64,000 nucleotides of DNA from Flavobacteriaceae bacterium (GCA_947451525.1 CANFZM010000006.1:62001-126000); one strand, 5' to 3'. Numbered from the stretch's first letter, positions 1 to 9,534 are shown. Numbers and translations: made by a program. Notes: generated by a model not told the origin, from the letters alone.

Positions 1-2
1 TT

Positions 3-698
3 ATGGAGCGATTTATTTATAAAAAAGCAACGCTAATATTGGGGCAATCTAACGAAATTATTACTCATATTCATTCTCTTTTTCCTGAAAAGAACTGCTA
101 TTTATATCGCAATTTTCCCGATCATAAAGTTGCTAAAATGGAATTAGTAACCACAGAAAAGCAACCGATAAAACTATTTTATGCAGGTCTGCTAGGAATA
201 GCGCAAGGCGTTTTAGAATTGTGTCAGAAAATTGATTTAGAAGGCCTGAATATTGAATTGCACATCTTTGGTGACGGAACGGAAAAAAGTCAATTAGAAG
301 CCTTAATTTCATTAGAAAAGAAACAAAAAATCTTCTTTCATGGCATGATGGAACGCAACGATTTACATGAAAAATTAAAAACTTTTGATATTGCAATAGT
401 TCCTCTCAAAGTGCGCATTTATGGTTCGGTTCCATCCAAGATTTTTGAATATGGTTCTCTAGGATTTCCTATCCTTTATTTTGGTGGTGGTGAAGGCGAA
501 ACTATTGTGGAAGGAAACAATTTAGGTTGGGTTGCTAAAGTTGGAGACTTTTCTGATTTAAATTCTAAACTGAAAACCATTTCCGAATATTCTAAATTGG
601 ATATAGAAAGAATGAAGAAAAGTGTTTGGGAAACCTCTAATTCTGTTTTTGATTTAGACAAACAAATGAAACATTTATTAAACGAAGATGCTTTTTAG
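3..698 (+). CDS. Glycosyltransferase family 4 (GT-B), 5' end outside window
   Basis: The visible 231 residues are the C-terminal, nucleotide-sugar-binding half of a GT-B glycosyltransferase. Signs are a YAGLLG strand near residues 60-65, an FGDG segment near 89-92, and a donor-site helix VPSKIFEYGS near 143-152. The ATG at base 3 is almost certainly an internal methionine, because a GT4 enzyme is normally 350-420 residues long and the acceptor-binding domain is missing; the gene begins to the left of the window. It should act at the cytoplasmic face of the inner membrane on a lipid-linked glycan. It is one of only two plus-strand genes left of 35 kb and converges on the sugar-transferase gene, the two stop regions overlapping by 4 bases. 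Acceptor and donor sugars cannot be told from sequence. Confidence 0.75.
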   Translation: MERFIYKKATLILGQSNEIITHIHSLFPEKNCYLYRNFPDHKVAKMELVTTEKQPIKLFYAGLLGIAQGVLELCQKIDLEGLNIELHIFGDGTEKSQLEALISLEKKQKIFFHGMMERNDLHEKLKTFDIAIVPLKVRIYGSVPSKIFEYGSLGFPILYFGGGEGETIVEGNNLGWVAKVGDFSDLNSKLKTISEYSKLDIERMKKSVWETSNSVFDLDKQMKHLLNEDAF

Positions 699-2062
699 TA
701 TGCTTTATCTTCTCCTATGTAAATATTTATTACAGTTTGCACTATAATTTTAATATCTAAAATTAACGACCAGTTTTCAATATAAAATACGTCAAATTTT
801 ATACGATTAATCATGTCCTCATCGGTTTCAATTTCACCTCTAAATCCTTTTACTTGTGCCAAACCAGTAATTCCTGGTTTTACATAATGCCTAACCATGT
901 ATTTTTTTATTCGGTTTCCGTAGGCTTTATTTTGTGACCAGAGATGGGGTCTTGGACCTACTACTGACATGTCACCTAACAATACATTTAAGAACTGTGG
1001 TAATTCGTCCATGCTGGTTTTTCGCATAAACTTACCAATTTTAGTAACTCTTGGGTCATTTTTGGAGGCTTCTCTTTCTGTAGTTTCATTCATTTTCATA
1101 GAACGAAATTTGTAACAAAAAAATTCTTTTTCATCTAAGCCTGGTCTTCCTTGTTTAAAGAAAATAGATCCTTTAGATTCTAATTTTATTAGAATTGCCA
1201 AGATTGGAACTAGCCAAGATAATAGTCCAACAATAACAATTAAAGCAAAAACTATGTCGAAAATTCGTTTAAAGATTTTGGTAGATGGTTCGTGTAAAAT
1301 GGTTTTCTTTAGGGATAAAACCGGAAACATTTCATAGTAATCTATTCTTAAGTTTTTAGAAAATATCTCTTTAGAATCTGGGATAAATTTTATTACTTTC
1401 TTATTTTCATCTGTAAAATCAACTAAATCTTTTAATTTTTCATTAGAAAGTTCGTTAAGTGAACAGTATATTTCATCTACTTCATTATCAATTACAAAAG
1501 ATTTAAGGTCTTCTATTTTTCCTAATATTTCTGGATGGGTTTTTTTATTAGAAAAATATCCCAAGAAGCGATACCCATAATCATTCCTGTCTTCAAAAAG
1601 TTCTTTTAGTCGAATGGCTTCTGGGGTGTATCCAACAATTACAGCGTTTCGGTAATTGCTTCCGGTAATAATTCTATATTTTTTTAAATAATAAAATAAA
1701 AGTATTTTAAATATTGTGATTAATACAAAACTATAGAAGACAAAAGAAACAATAGCTTTTCCACTAAAAATGGATTGCTTTGAAAAAGGGAAAAAAGCAA
1801 TAATAACAAGCAAAAAAAGAACACTTTGCTTAACTAATTTAGAAGCAATTTCAACTGGAGTGGTGAATCTAAAAATTTCGTAAAATTTCACAAAAAAAGC
1901 AATTACTCCCCAAGTAATAGTTTGATATAGAAAATAATAAATAAAATTTATTTTTAATTCTCTGAAAAAAAATAGGCACAAGAAAGAAATAACTAATAAG
2001 TCTAAAAAAATGCTTATTGGTCTAATGTATTTAGAATATCTTACTGTGTGTGCTGCCGTCAT
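695..2062 (-). CDS. Initiating sugar-phosphate transferase (WcaJ/WbaP-type polyprenyl glycosylphosphotransferase)
   Basis: A membrane protein that should transfer a hexose-1-phosphate from a nucleotide sugar to undecaprenyl phosphate, the first step of building an O-antigen or exopolysaccharide unit. Four hydrophobic segments lie in residues 13-125, followed by a CoA-binding-like soluble stretch (about 135-250). The C-terminal bacterial sugar transferase domain begins at KRIFDI (265), with a membrane re-entrant helix, FKQGRPG (302-308), YKFRSM (317-322), MDELPQF (351-357) and DMSVVGPRP (364-372). The length of 455 residues fits the family. It is the last gene of the leftward polysaccharide cluster and lies one base downstream of the UDP-glucuronate decarboxylase stop, so the two are probably co-transcribed. 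Substrate (glucose, galactose or another hexose) is not determinable. Confidence 0.9.
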   Translation of the reverse strand: MTAAHTVRYSKYIRPISIFLDLLVISFLCLFFFRELKINFIYYFLYQTITWGVIAFFVKFYEIFRFTTPVEIASKLVKQSVLFLLVIIAFFPFSKQSIFSGKAIVSFVFYSFVLITIFKILLFYYLKKYRIITGSNYRNAVIVGYTPEAIRLKELFEDRNDYGYRFLGYFSNKKTHPEILGKIEDLKSFVIDNEVDEIYCSLNELSNEKLKDLVDFTDENKKVIKFIPDSKEIFSKNLRIDYYEMFPVLSLKKTILHEPSTKIFKRIFDIVFALIVIVGLLSWLVPILAILIKLESKGSIFFKQGRPGLDEKEFFCYKFRSMKMNETTEREASKNDPRVTKIGKFMRKTSMDELPQFLNVLLGDMSVVGPRPHLWSQNKAYGNRIKKYMVRHYVKPGITGLAQVKGFRGEIETDEDMINRIKFDVFYIENWSLILDIKIIVQTVINIYIGEDKAY

Positions 2063-2063
2063 G

Positions 2064-3047
2064 CTAGTGTATAAATCCTGTAAAGTCTTTGTGTTCTTCT
2101 TTTAATAATTCTTCGGTAGACAGGGATTTAAAATAATCGTAGGTAATTTTCATGCCTTCTTCTCTTGACACTTTTGCTTCCCAACCTAAAATTGTTTTTG
2201 CTTTAGTAGTATCGGGTTGTCGTTGTAAGGGATCATTTATTGGCAATGGGTGGTAAACAACTTTTTGTTTTGTTCCAGTTAATTTAATAATTTCCTCAGC
2301 AAAATCTTTTATGGTGATTTCGTCTGGGTTTCCAATATTCACGGGTAATGAATAATCGGAATGTAATAATCTGAAAATTCCTTCTACTTGATCATCAATA
2401 TAGCAGAAAGAACGGGTTTGCATACCATCACCAAAAATGGTTAAATCCTCGCCACGCAAGGCCTGTCCTATAAAAGCAGGGATAACACGACCATCATTGA
2501 GTCGCATTCTTGGCCCGTAGGTGTTGAAAATTCTAACTATTCTAGTTTCTAATCCATGAAAAGTATGGTAGGCCATTGTAATGGATTCTTGAAAACGCTT
2601 GGCTTCGTCATAAACGCCTCTTGGTCCTATAGTATTTACGTTTCCGTAGTATTCTTCCGTTTGTGGATGCACCAATGGGTCTCCATAAATTTCGGAAGTA
2701 GATGCAATTAATATTCTTGCGTTTTTAACCCTTGCTAATCCAAGTAAATTATGTGTTCCTAAGGAACCAACCTTTAAGGTTTGAATTGGGATTTTTAAAT
2801 AATCAATTGGACTTGCAGGAGATGCAAAATGGAGTATATAATCTAATTCACCTGGAACAAAAACAAATTTTGTAATATCGTGATGATAAAATTCAAAATG
2901 TTCTAATTTAAATAAATGTGCAATGTTTTTTAAATCTCCTGTTATTAGATTGTCCATTCCTATTACATGATAACCTTCGGCAATAAAACGATCACAAAGA
3001 TGCGAACCTAAAAATCCAGCAGCACCCGTTATTAAAATTCTTTTCAT
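2064..3047 (-). CDS. UDP-glucuronate decarboxylase (UDP-xylose synthase), extended SDR family
   Basis: NAD-dependent short-chain dehydrogenase/reductase that decarboxylates UDP-glucuronate to UDP-xylose (via the 4-keto pentose), a donor for the polysaccharide made by this cluster. The Rossmann motif TGAAGFLGS is at residues 7-15 and the catalytic YxxxK is YDEAK (146-150). An [10 protein letters not shown] segment and a YIDDQ segment are typical of the UXS branch rather than of dTDP-glucose 4,6-dehydratase. The length of 327 residues is normal. It sits just upstream of the initiating transferase and is separated by about 90 AT-rich bases from the ligase/polymerase gene. A related GDP- or UDP-sugar epimerase activity is possible, but the UXS signature is strong. 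Confidence 0.85.
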   Translation of the reverse strand: MKRILITGAAGFLGSHLCDRFIAEGYHVIGMDNLITGDLKNIAHLFKLEHFEFYHHDITKFVFVPGELDYILHFASPASPIDYLKIPIQTLKVGSLGTHNLLGLARVKNARILIASTSEIYGDPLVHPQTEEYYGNVNTIGPRGVYDEAKRFQESITMAYHTFHGLETRIVRIFNTYGPRMRLNDGRVIPAFIGQALRGEDLTIFGDGMQTRSFCYIDDQVEGIFRLLHSDYSLPVNIGNPDEITIKDFAEEIIKLTGTKQKVVYHPLPINDPLQRQPDTTKAKTILGWEAKVSREEGMKITYDYFKSLSTEELLKEEHKDFTGFIH

Positions 3048-3139
3048 TTTTTTTATTAGATATGTTTCAAAACGTAAAAATTGTATTTTTATTATATAAA
3101 TTTTAACTTTTTATTTATACATAAAAATTAATTACCGCG

Positions 3140-4453
3140 TTATTGTAGGTTTTGCTCTTTTGGTTGGGGAAAGGCTTTGTATTTTGAATTAAAAATACAG
3201 TACATTATTACAAAAAAAACTATCCCTCTTTGTCTACTCAAGAAAGATTCTGTCAAAAATAAACTTATCATTAGAATAGCGAAAGAAATTGCAACAAAAT
3301 TTTTAGATTTTATAGCATTTTTTAGGTTTATTGCCACAATTAACAAGAAAAGTATTACTCCGAATACTCCTAGCTCGGCAAAAAATTGTAAATATTGGTT
3401 ATGAAAATTAAATTTATCGTATCCTTGATACAGATTGTGTTGCTTTCTTTTGGCAACTATTTTACTTTGAACTGCATTTAATCCATACCCAGTATAAAAA
3501 ATTGGATCCTCGTGTAGCATCTCTGAAAAAATTCTGGCTTGATACACTCGAAGTGCAGTTCCTGCAAAAAAGTCATTGGTTTGAAACTGTTGTTTATTCC
3601 AGGCATCTTTTACTGAAACATTGTTTTCTATACCTGGCGTTTGAATATTTGTTTTTTCTGTGGTATTGGAATCTATTTCTAATAAAAAACGGTCTTTTAA
3701 TTTGCCATAAAAAACAAATCCAAAAACAAGAATTGCTAAAAATAATAGTGAAATTTTAGTAGAATTCCATTTTGTTTTTAAATGAAAAAAACTTGCTAGG
3801 AACAATAAAATTAGAAAAACAATAATGATATTTTTAGAAGATAATAACACTAAGAAAAATAGCAATAAAGCAATGGCAATTTTATCTAAAAGGTTTCTTT
3901 CTTTCTTTATAAAAAAATAAAAAAAGGCTACCGAAATATAAACCGACATGTGGATAGCGTTAACATCAAATGTTACTAATTCGTGGTAGAAAAAAACAGA
4001 TGGATCTTTAGTGATACTATAACGAAATACTGCTTTCAATAGGTAAAATAGGGCATATCCTAAATAAGCATACGAATAATAGCATAGAATTTTATCCTTT
4101 TCGGCTTTGGCTAATAATGGATTAATTAGAAAGCAAAGTGGCAGTAAAATAAAAGCAATTTCTTTAGATAGTGCGTGTACGGATTCTTTAAAATCAATTG
4201 ACCAAAATAAGGATAGTGCCATTAAACCATAAAGCAAAATTGGTAAAACCAACGCTTTTTGGAAAGTAAAATTACGGGGCTTAAATTTCACTAAGGAATA
4301 GCCCACTAGCAACATTATAGAAATGTTACTGTATCTATAATGCAAAGGAATGGTTATTAAAACTAATGCTATTAAAGCGACTAAAGGATTAGATAACAGG
4401 GTTGCCTTTTCCTTTTGCCAAGCATTCTTCCAATAATTGTAGGTATTGCCCAT
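3140..4453 (-). CDS. O-antigen polymerase/ligase-like membrane protein (Wzy/WaaL family)
   Basis: A 437-residue, highly hydrophobic protein with about ten predicted membrane helices and one long periplasmic loop (about residues 245-350). The loop ends in an FHNQYLQFFAELG stretch typical of the Wzy_C (PF04932) domain. It should polymerise repeat units or ligate the glycan to lipid A-core in the periplasm. The start codon lies 65 bases inside the 3' end of the upstream DUF1972 glycosyltransferase, in another frame. No other in-frame methionine precedes the first membrane helix, so I accept this overlap, which implies translational coupling. A second Wzy/WaaL-like gene lies at 7425-8669; which is polymerase and which ligase cannot be told. 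Confidence 0.75.
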   Translation of the reverse strand: MGNTYNYWKNAWQKEKATLLSNPLVALIALVLITIPLHYRYSNISIMLLVGYSLVKFKPRNFTFQKALVLPILLYGLMALSLFWSIDFKESVHALSKEIAFILLPLCFLINPLLAKAEKDKILCYYSYAYLGYALFYLLKAVFRYSITKDPSVFFYHELVTFDVNAIHMSVYISVAFFYFFIKKERNLLDKIAIALLLFFLVLLSSKNIIIVFLILLFLASFFHLKTKWNSTKISLLFLAILVFGFVFYGKLKDRFLLEIDSNTTEKTNIQTPGIENNVSVKDAWNKQQFQTNDFFAGTALRVYQARIFSEMLHEDPIFYTGYGLNAVQSKIVAKRKQHNLYQGYDKFNFHNQYLQFFAELGVFGVILFLLIVAINLKNAIKSKNFVAISFAILMISLFLTESFLSRQRGIVFFVIMYCIFNSKYKAFPQPKEQNLQ

Positions 4454-5501
4454 TTATTTTATTCCAATTAAAGTGGTTTTCAATTGCTTCAAAATTATTT
4501 TGAATCAACTGCAAGTTATCATTTCTTTTAATAGTATTCAAAATATTTTTTACCTCTGATGCATCCGAAAAATAAAAGGCATTTTGTTGTAAAATTGCTT
4601 TATTAAAAGGGTTGTTATGGGCAATAATAAAGGCTCGTGATGCCATGGCTTCTAATAGTGACGGATTGGTCCCGCCTACGGAATGCCCATGGAAATATAA
4701 GTTGGAAAAATACCGTAAATTATTTAAAATCTGTAAATTAAAAATCCCCCCTGTAAAACGGATGTTTTTAAATGCACTGAATTTTTCTTTTAAATAAGCG
4801 CCGTATTTAGTGTTATGGTTTCCAACCACTAATACGGTTGTTTTTTCTTGGTTTAAAACCATTCCATCCAGAACGGTTTCTATGTTATTTTCTGGCTCAA
4901 AACGGGCCATGATCATGTTGTATTGGTATTTTTCTACTTGATATTCTTTAAGAACTTCTTCGTTAGGGTTTTCAAAAACATGAGCGCCATAAGCGATATA
5001 AGTGGAATCTTTCGAATACTTTTCTTTTAGAAAATTTTGTATACCAATAGAATCTGCTATTAAATGGTCGCTGCTATTAACGGCAAGTTTTTCGGCGTAT
5101 TTTAAGAATTTTTGAACTGGTTTAGAATACTTAGTTCGTTTCCATTCCAAGCCATCCATGTTGGTAACAATAATTGGTTTTTTGGGCAAAAGAAAATGCC
5201 AAATGGAATTGCTGGTATATCCTAATTGAAGAATAACATCAAAATTTCTTTTTCGGGAATCGATGATACAATTAAAATCATAAATAAATTGTCCGAAAGT
5301 TCCTAGTTTATATTCTGGGTCAAACTGATGTAGAATATTTACGCCATGAAAAGTTTTTTCTTGGTAAAGGTGGTCGTGGGAATTATATACGTACACCTCA
5401 TGGCCTTGGTTTACTAGATATACTGAAAAAAATTCGGCAAATTGTTCAAAACCTGAATAATGGTTTGGAATTCCTCGAGTTCCTAAAATGGCTATTTTCA
5501 T
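4389..5501 (-). CDS. DUF1972-type glycosyltransferase (rhamnosyltransferase-like, GT4)
   Basis: A 370-residue cytoplasmic GT-B enzyme. The N-terminus has the DUF1972 signature ILGTRGIPNHYSGFEQF (residues 4-20), found in glycan-building rhamnosyl- and galactosyltransferases. The C-terminal half carries a donor-binding segment GGTNPSLLEAMASR near residue 277. It probably adds a sugar to the growing lipid-linked repeat unit. Presence of dTDP-rhamnose genes in the same cluster makes rhamnose a reasonable donor, but that is inference. Its 3' end overlaps the start of the ligase/polymerase gene. Upstream lies a 150-base gap that holds a decayed fragment of another glycosyltransferase. Confidence 0.82.
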   Translation of the reverse strand: MKIAILGTRGIPNHYSGFEQFAEFFSVYLVNQGHEVYVYNSHDHLYQEKTFHGVNILHQFDPEYKLGTFGQFIYDFNCIIDSRKRNFDVILQLGYTSNSIWHFLLPKKPIIVTNMDGLEWKRTKYSKPVQKFLKYAEKLAVNSSDHLIADSIGIQNFLKEKYSKDSTYIAYGAHVFENPNEEVLKEYQVEKYQYNMIMARFEPENNIETVLDGMVLNQEKTTVLVVGNHNTKYGAYLKEKFSAFKNIRFTGGIFNLQILNNLRYFSNLYFHGHSVGGTNPSLLEAMASRAFIIAHNNPFNKAILQQNAFYFSDASEVKNILNTIKRNDNLQLIQNNFEAIENHFNWNKINGQYLQLLEECLAKGKGNPVI

Positions 5502-5564
5502 GGAATATTGATTATTTTTTCAGTTTGCAAAAATAACAAATTTCCGGGAGAATCCTTAGTAATC

Positions 5565-5660
5565 TTAAGTAATTAGTTTGGAGAAAATTGCTTCAAAATT
5601 TTGTGCCTATTTTTCTACCGAAAATTCTTTAATAGCTCTTTGGTAGCCATTTTCTATGAA
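5565..5660 (-). pseudogene. Decayed C-terminal fragment of a glycosyltransferase
   Basis: On the minus strand one frame reads FIENGYQRAIKEFSVEK, an amber TAG at 5607-5609, then AQNFEAIFSKLIT and a TAA stop at 5565-5567. Without the TAG (one base from CAG) it reads like the closing helix of a GT4 glycosyltransferase (NGY..AI.EFS.EK.A..FE.IF). It is in a different frame from, and lies past, the stop of the intact GT4 gene at 5654, so it is not that gene's own tail. I infer a remnant left when a glycosyltransferase gene was lost or replaced in the cluster. The stretch is short, so chance resemblance cannot be excluded. Confidence 0.45.
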
Positions 5661-6751
5661 TTTTTTAAAATTAATTCTTGTATTTTATTAGCTGCCAATT
5701 TCCAATTGTAGTTTAATCTTACATGTTCTTTCTTTTGAAGAATGGTTTTGTCTTTTAACGCTGTTTCAATTTTTTTATGTAAATCTTCCTCACTAAAAGG
5801 GTTAAAAAGACAGTCTCCTATGAAATCAAAATCGGACATTGCTGTGGTGTTAGAACAAACAGTTGGTATACTTGCAGCGATAGATTCTAATGGTGGTATT
5901 CCAAATCCCTCAACTATTGATGGGTAAACAGCGATTGTAGCCGATCTTACTAGTAGTAATAAATCCTCAAAGTTCACATTTTCAAAACAAAATATTTTAG
6001 ACTTTATATCCTCTGGTAAATGTGTATAAAAATCATTATACTCTTTGTTTTCTATTGCTTTATTTCCAATAAAAACTAGATTGTATTTTTTATAATATTC
6101 GTTTTCAACAAAGACTTTTAAAAGTAAATGGTGGTTTTTTCTTGGTTCCCAGCGACTAATGAATATAAAATAATTTTCAATATTAAACTCTTCTTTCATT
6201 CTTGAAAATAGCTCTGTCTTATCATAAGTATCAAAAAAAGCCTTGTCAACTGCATTTGGCGTAATTTCAATGTTTTGAATTTTAAAATGTTTTTGTATTT
6301 GTTTTTTTGAATATTCTGAAACCGTTAAAACAATATCCGAATGTTTTGCGCTTGCTTTGTATAAAATTCTTTTGGAAATTCTATAAATAAACGGGAAGTA
6401 TTGAGGATATTCCATGAATAATACATCATGAACGGTAACGATATATTTACATCTTTTAAAGGGAGGCACAACATATTGAAAATGTGCATAGTCAATTTTA
6501 TACTTTTTAATCAACTTTGGGAGTTCGATTAATAATCTGTAAAATTTATTTGTTGAGGCATATTTGATATAAACAACATTTTCATGTTCTCCGAAAATTG
6601 TTTTTAAATCATAGGAATGGGAACCAAAAAAATAAGTATTTGATTTATTCTTAATCAATTCTTGGTATATTCCTTTAATATAGGATGTAGTTCCTTGAAG
6701 GCTTTGGTCAAAAACATGACAATCAATAAAAATATTGCTGCTTTTATTCAT
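5654..6751 (-). CDS. Glycosyltransferase family 4 (GT-B)
   Basis: A 365-residue retaining GT-B glycosyltransferase. The C-terminal domain opens with SRWEPRKNHHLLLKVF (about residues 200-215), the conserved R..K.H segment that contacts the donor phosphate. It continues to VYPSIVEGFGIPPLESIAAS (about 277-296), whose EGFGIPPLE contains the classic E-x7-E donor-ribose site. The N-terminal half contains an HFQYVVPPF and TVHDVLF pair typical of the mannosyltransferase-like subfamily. It follows the acyltransferase with a TAATG overlap at 6751-6753, so the two are translationally coupled. Sugar specificity is unknown. Confidence 0.85.
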   Translation of the reverse strand: MNKSSNIFIDCHVFDQSLQGTTSYIKGIYQELIKNKSNTYFFGSHSYDLKTIFGEHENVVYIKYASTNKFYRLLIELPKLIKKYKIDYAHFQYVVPPFKRCKYIVTVHDVLFMEYPQYFPFIYRISKRILYKASAKHSDIVLTVSEYSKKQIQKHFKIQNIEITPNAVDKAFFDTYDKTELFSRMKEEFNIENYFIFISRWEPRKNHHLLLKVFVENEYYKKYNLVFIGNKAIENKEYNDFYTHLPEDIKSKIFCFENVNFEDLLLLVRSATIAVYPSIVEGFGIPPLESIAASIPTVCSNTTAMSDFDFIGDCLFNPFSEEDLHKKIETALKDKTILQKKEHVRLNYNWKLAANKIQELILKNS

Positions 6752-7428
6752 TATTCAATCTGTTTTAAAATCTTTGCAGGAACACCACCAATAACTACAT
6801 TGCTTGGGAAAATTCCGTTTACAACAGCTCCAGCAGCAACTACACAATTATCTCCAACAATACAACCATCCAAAAAAGTAACCTTTGCTCCTACCCAAAT
6901 GTTATTACCTAATTTAATTCCTTTTGAAGTTACACCTTGTTCTCTAATTAGTTTTGTTGTATCGTTAAAATTATGGTTTTCTGAATGAAAACTTATATAT
7001 GACCCCATAATTACATCGTCGCCAATTTCTATTCCTCCGGCTGCACCAAAATGGGCAAAATCGCCAATTGCAGAATTGTTTCCCATTTTTAAACCTTTTC
7101 CATATTTTGAAAAATGACTTGTTGTATTTAAATTGGAAAAAGAACCGATTTTTACACAATCTCCTAGTATTATTTTCTGATAAGCAAAGCCATCTATAAT
7201 TGAATGTTTTTCTATTGTAATGCTTTTTCCGAAACTAATATTTTTAGAATTTAAAATCTTTGTTTTTGTGCCAATAAAGACTGGTTTTCCTGTTTTTAGA
7301 AATCCTCTTGAAAGCATTGTAAATCGCTTAATCAAGGTTATGTAAATTAATTTGGAAGGGATATTAGGGTCTAATTTATATTCCTTTCCAGATTTTTCTA
7401 ATAATTTTTGGAATAGTGATTTTATCAT
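6751..7428 (-). CDS. Left-handed beta-helix acyltransferase (CatB/MaT-like)
   Basis: A 225-residue hexapeptide-repeat protein. Repeating [LIV]G-x4 turns run from about residue 60 to the C-terminus, and the last coil ends in GGVPAKILK, the usual end of the CatB/WbbJ-type O-acetyltransferases. A loop HSENHNF (about 143-149) supplies the likely catalytic histidine. It should transfer an acetyl group from acetyl-CoA to a sugar hydroxyl of the repeat unit in the cytoplasm. The start overlaps the stop of the upstream polymerase-like gene by 4 bases and its own stop overlaps the next start by one base, placing it inside a tight three-gene unit. Confidence 0.82.
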   Translation of the reverse strand: MIKSLFQKLLEKSGKEYKLDPNIPSKLIYITLIKRFTMLSRGFLKTGKPVFIGTKTKILNSKNISFGKSITIEKHSIIDGFAYQKIILGDCVKIGSFSNLNTTSHFSKYGKGLKMGNNSAIGDFAHFGAAGGIEIGDDVIMGSYISFHSENHNFNDTTKLIREQGVTSKGIKLGNNIWVGAKVTFLDGCIVGDNCVVAAGAVVNGIFPSNVVIGGVPAKILKQIE

Positions 7429-8669
7429 GCCTTCTTTGCTATTAAGGTTTCTTCTTTAAAAAACAACATTGCTCCTAGTATAAAAACTATAATGTCTTTG
7501 GTATTATACAATCCGGTAATGGTTAGGGTAGTGAATAAAAAAACTAAGGCTATTGCCGATATGAAAACAAAATTAAATTGATTACCCAAATAAATATTTT
7601 GGTATAATTTACTAATAAAAAACATATAGATTAACAAACCAAGAATTCCTGTTTTATATAAAATATACGGAAAACCATTGTGTAATTCAGATATATACTT
7701 TAATCCTTTATCGTTTGAATTATCGGTAAGTGGAGCAAAGAATTTAAGATTAACCAAAGATCCGAAACCTGTTCCGAAGACATAGCTACTAGGGTTTTCT
7801 TCCATTAATGCAAAAGCTCTTTTGGCTTCATATCCGCGCCAATGGTCCCATAAATCTTTATGGTTTTCTCTATCTATTTTTGTTTTTACAATTTCGGAAG
7901 GGGCAATCTTAACTTTATATAAAAAAGATTCTAAAGCGTTTCCGTTTCTATCGATTTTGACAGAAAATAAATAAGCATAAAAAAGCCCTACCAAAAGCAA
8001 TAAGACTCCAATAATTTTAATGCTGTTTTTTGTTATTTTAGAATACCCATAAATTGACATTAGCATTATTATTGCGGCAACAATCATGGTTCTTGAAAAA
8101 TACAAAATATTAGAAATTAATAAAAAAATTATTATAATTTGATTGTTTCTTCTGCTATTAAAAAGAGATACCCCTTGAAATTTTTTGTAAAAGAGTAAGA
8201 AGAAAAGAGAAAATAATTCTAAGAAATTATCTCTTCCTAAATCTCTTACATCGGATACCGTTTCGGTTCTACTAAAAAACAAAATAAGGCAAAAATGAAT
8301 TGCAGCAGAGGCAACTCCAATTAAAACAATGGTTTTAATAAAAAGTTCAAAATTGTTTATTTTTTTATAAAAAAAGTAACCAATGAGAATTCCTAATAAA
8401 GGTTTTATAAAATGAAATATGTCTTTAGTAATATTAAATAAGGCATATTTATTAATTGCCATTCCTAGAAATCCTATAAAAAAAAGAGCAAATAAAGGAG
8501 CGATCGTTTTAAGGAAGTTTAGCGAAATTGAAGCTTTTTCTAAAGTAAAAAAAAGAATCAACAGAAACAATTGCACAAAAATATTCACTTTAAACGAAGG
8601 GAGATATAATTGTAAAAAAATTACAATTATAAAAAGTGTGGTATAAAAATTTACGGCTTTGAATTTCAT
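7425..8669 (-). CDS. O-antigen polymerase/ligase-like membrane protein (Wzy family), second copy
   Basis: A 414-residue polytopic membrane protein with 10-11 hydrophobic helices. It has a hydrophilic loop of about 80 residues (about 245-325) that includes an ELHNGFPYILYKTGILG stretch, the usual position of the conserved Wzy/WaaL loop histidine. Probable role: polymerising lipid-linked repeat units in the periplasm. It shares little visible sequence with the other Wzy/WaaL-like protein at 3140-4453, beyond the topology. The 3' end overlaps the acyltransferase start (ATGA type). Pairing of one polymerase and one ligase, or two alternative polymerases, are both possible. Confidence 0.72.
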   Translation of the reverse strand: MKFKAVNFYTTLFIIVIFLQLYLPSFKVNIFVQLFLLILFFTLEKASISLNFLKTIAPLFALFFIGFLGMAINKYALFNITKDIFHFIKPLLGILIGYFFYKKINNFELFIKTIVLIGVASAAIHFCLILFFSRTETVSDVRDLGRDNFLELFSLFFLLFYKKFQGVSLFNSRRNNQIIIIFLLISNILYFSRTMIVAAIIMLMSIYGYSKITKNSIKIIGVLLLLVGLFYAYLFSVKIDRNGNALESFLYKVKIAPSEIVKTKIDRENHKDLWDHWRGYEAKRAFALMEENPSSYVFGTGFGSLVNLKFFAPLTDNSNDKGLKYISELHNGFPYILYKTGILGLLIYMFFISKLYQNIYLGNQFNFVFISAIALVFLFTTLTITGLYNTKDIIVFILGAMLFFKEETLIAKKA

Positions 8670-8706
8670 TTAGAAACAGCTATTAGGCTAATCAAAAATA
8701 ATGGTT

Positions 8707-9519
8707 TTAATCTAGTTTAATGCTTTTTTTGATTTTTTTTACTAATTTATTTGTTGCTAGTGCAGTCAAACAAACTATTTTATTAAATCCTTGAAGGTGT
8801 TTCGTAATATAAATTTTATATCCGGCTATCAATAAAGGTTTTTTGGCATTAGAAAAACCCACAAAATGAATGTAGTTGTATTGTGGTAAGAAAACTCGTT
8901 TGTATCCTTTATTAGCAACTCGTTTGCAAAAATCTACGTCTTCTACATACATAAAATAATCTTCGTCGAATCCGTATATTTCTTGGTAAATTTTTCTTGG
9001 AATAATCCAAAAAGAGCCTGCCAGCCAATCTACTTCGTATTGTAATTTACTAAATATGCCCGTTTTAAATTCAAGAGAAATATCTAATAACTTTATTAGT
9101 TGAAACATATTTTTCAAATTGGGAAAATTTCCTGCTGCCGGAATATATTCTTTATTGGCATTAAGCATGTTTATTCCAGCTATACCAATTGTGCTGTCTT
9201 TTTTTACTAGTTCTAAAACGGGTTTAAGTTCGTTTAAAACAATAGTATCATTATTTATTAATAGAAGGTATTCTCCTTTGGCATGTTTCACAGCTTCGTT
9301 GTTTCCTTTACCAAAACCATAATTTATTTTAGATTCTATTAAGATAACATCCGGGTAGTTTTTCTTTATAAAGGCACAACTAGCATCCGTAGATTGATTG
9401 TCTATTATTATAATTTCAAAGGATATTCCGGAGAGTTTTGAATTTAAAGAATCAAGGCAATTCTCAAGAAACTTGCTACCATTATAATTTACAATAATTA
9501 CTGAAAGATCAATTTTCAT
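8707..9519 (-). CDS. Glycosyltransferase family 2, WbbL/rhamnosyltransferase-like
   Basis: A 270-residue inverting GT-A enzyme. It starts with SVIIVNYNGSKFLENCLDSL (residues 6-25), has an acidic metal-binding segment LLINNDTIV near residue 86, and the acceptor-side motif FDEDYFMYVEDVDFCKRV near residues 193-210, with ED as the likely catalytic base. This arrangement is that of WbbL-type rhamnosyltransferases, matching the dTDP-rhamnose genes nearby. Cytoplasmic, peripheral. It lies between the Wzx flippase and the second polymerase gene. The donor is inferred rather than shown. Confidence 0.85.
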   Translation of the reverse strand: MKIDLSVIIVNYNGSKFLENCLDSLNSKLSGISFEIIIIDNQSTDASCAFIKKNYPDVILIESKINYGFGKGNNEAVKHAKGEYLLLINNDTIVLNELKPVLELVKKDSTIGIAGINMLNANKEYIPAAGNFPNLKNMFQLIKLLDISLEFKTGIFSKLQYEVDWLAGSFWIIPRKIYQEIYGFDEDYFMYVEDVDFCKRVANKGYKRVFLPQYNYIHFVGFSNAKKPLLIAGYKIYITKHLQGFNKIVCLTALATNKLVKKIKKSIKLD

Positions 9520-9534
9520 AACTTCATTTAGATG

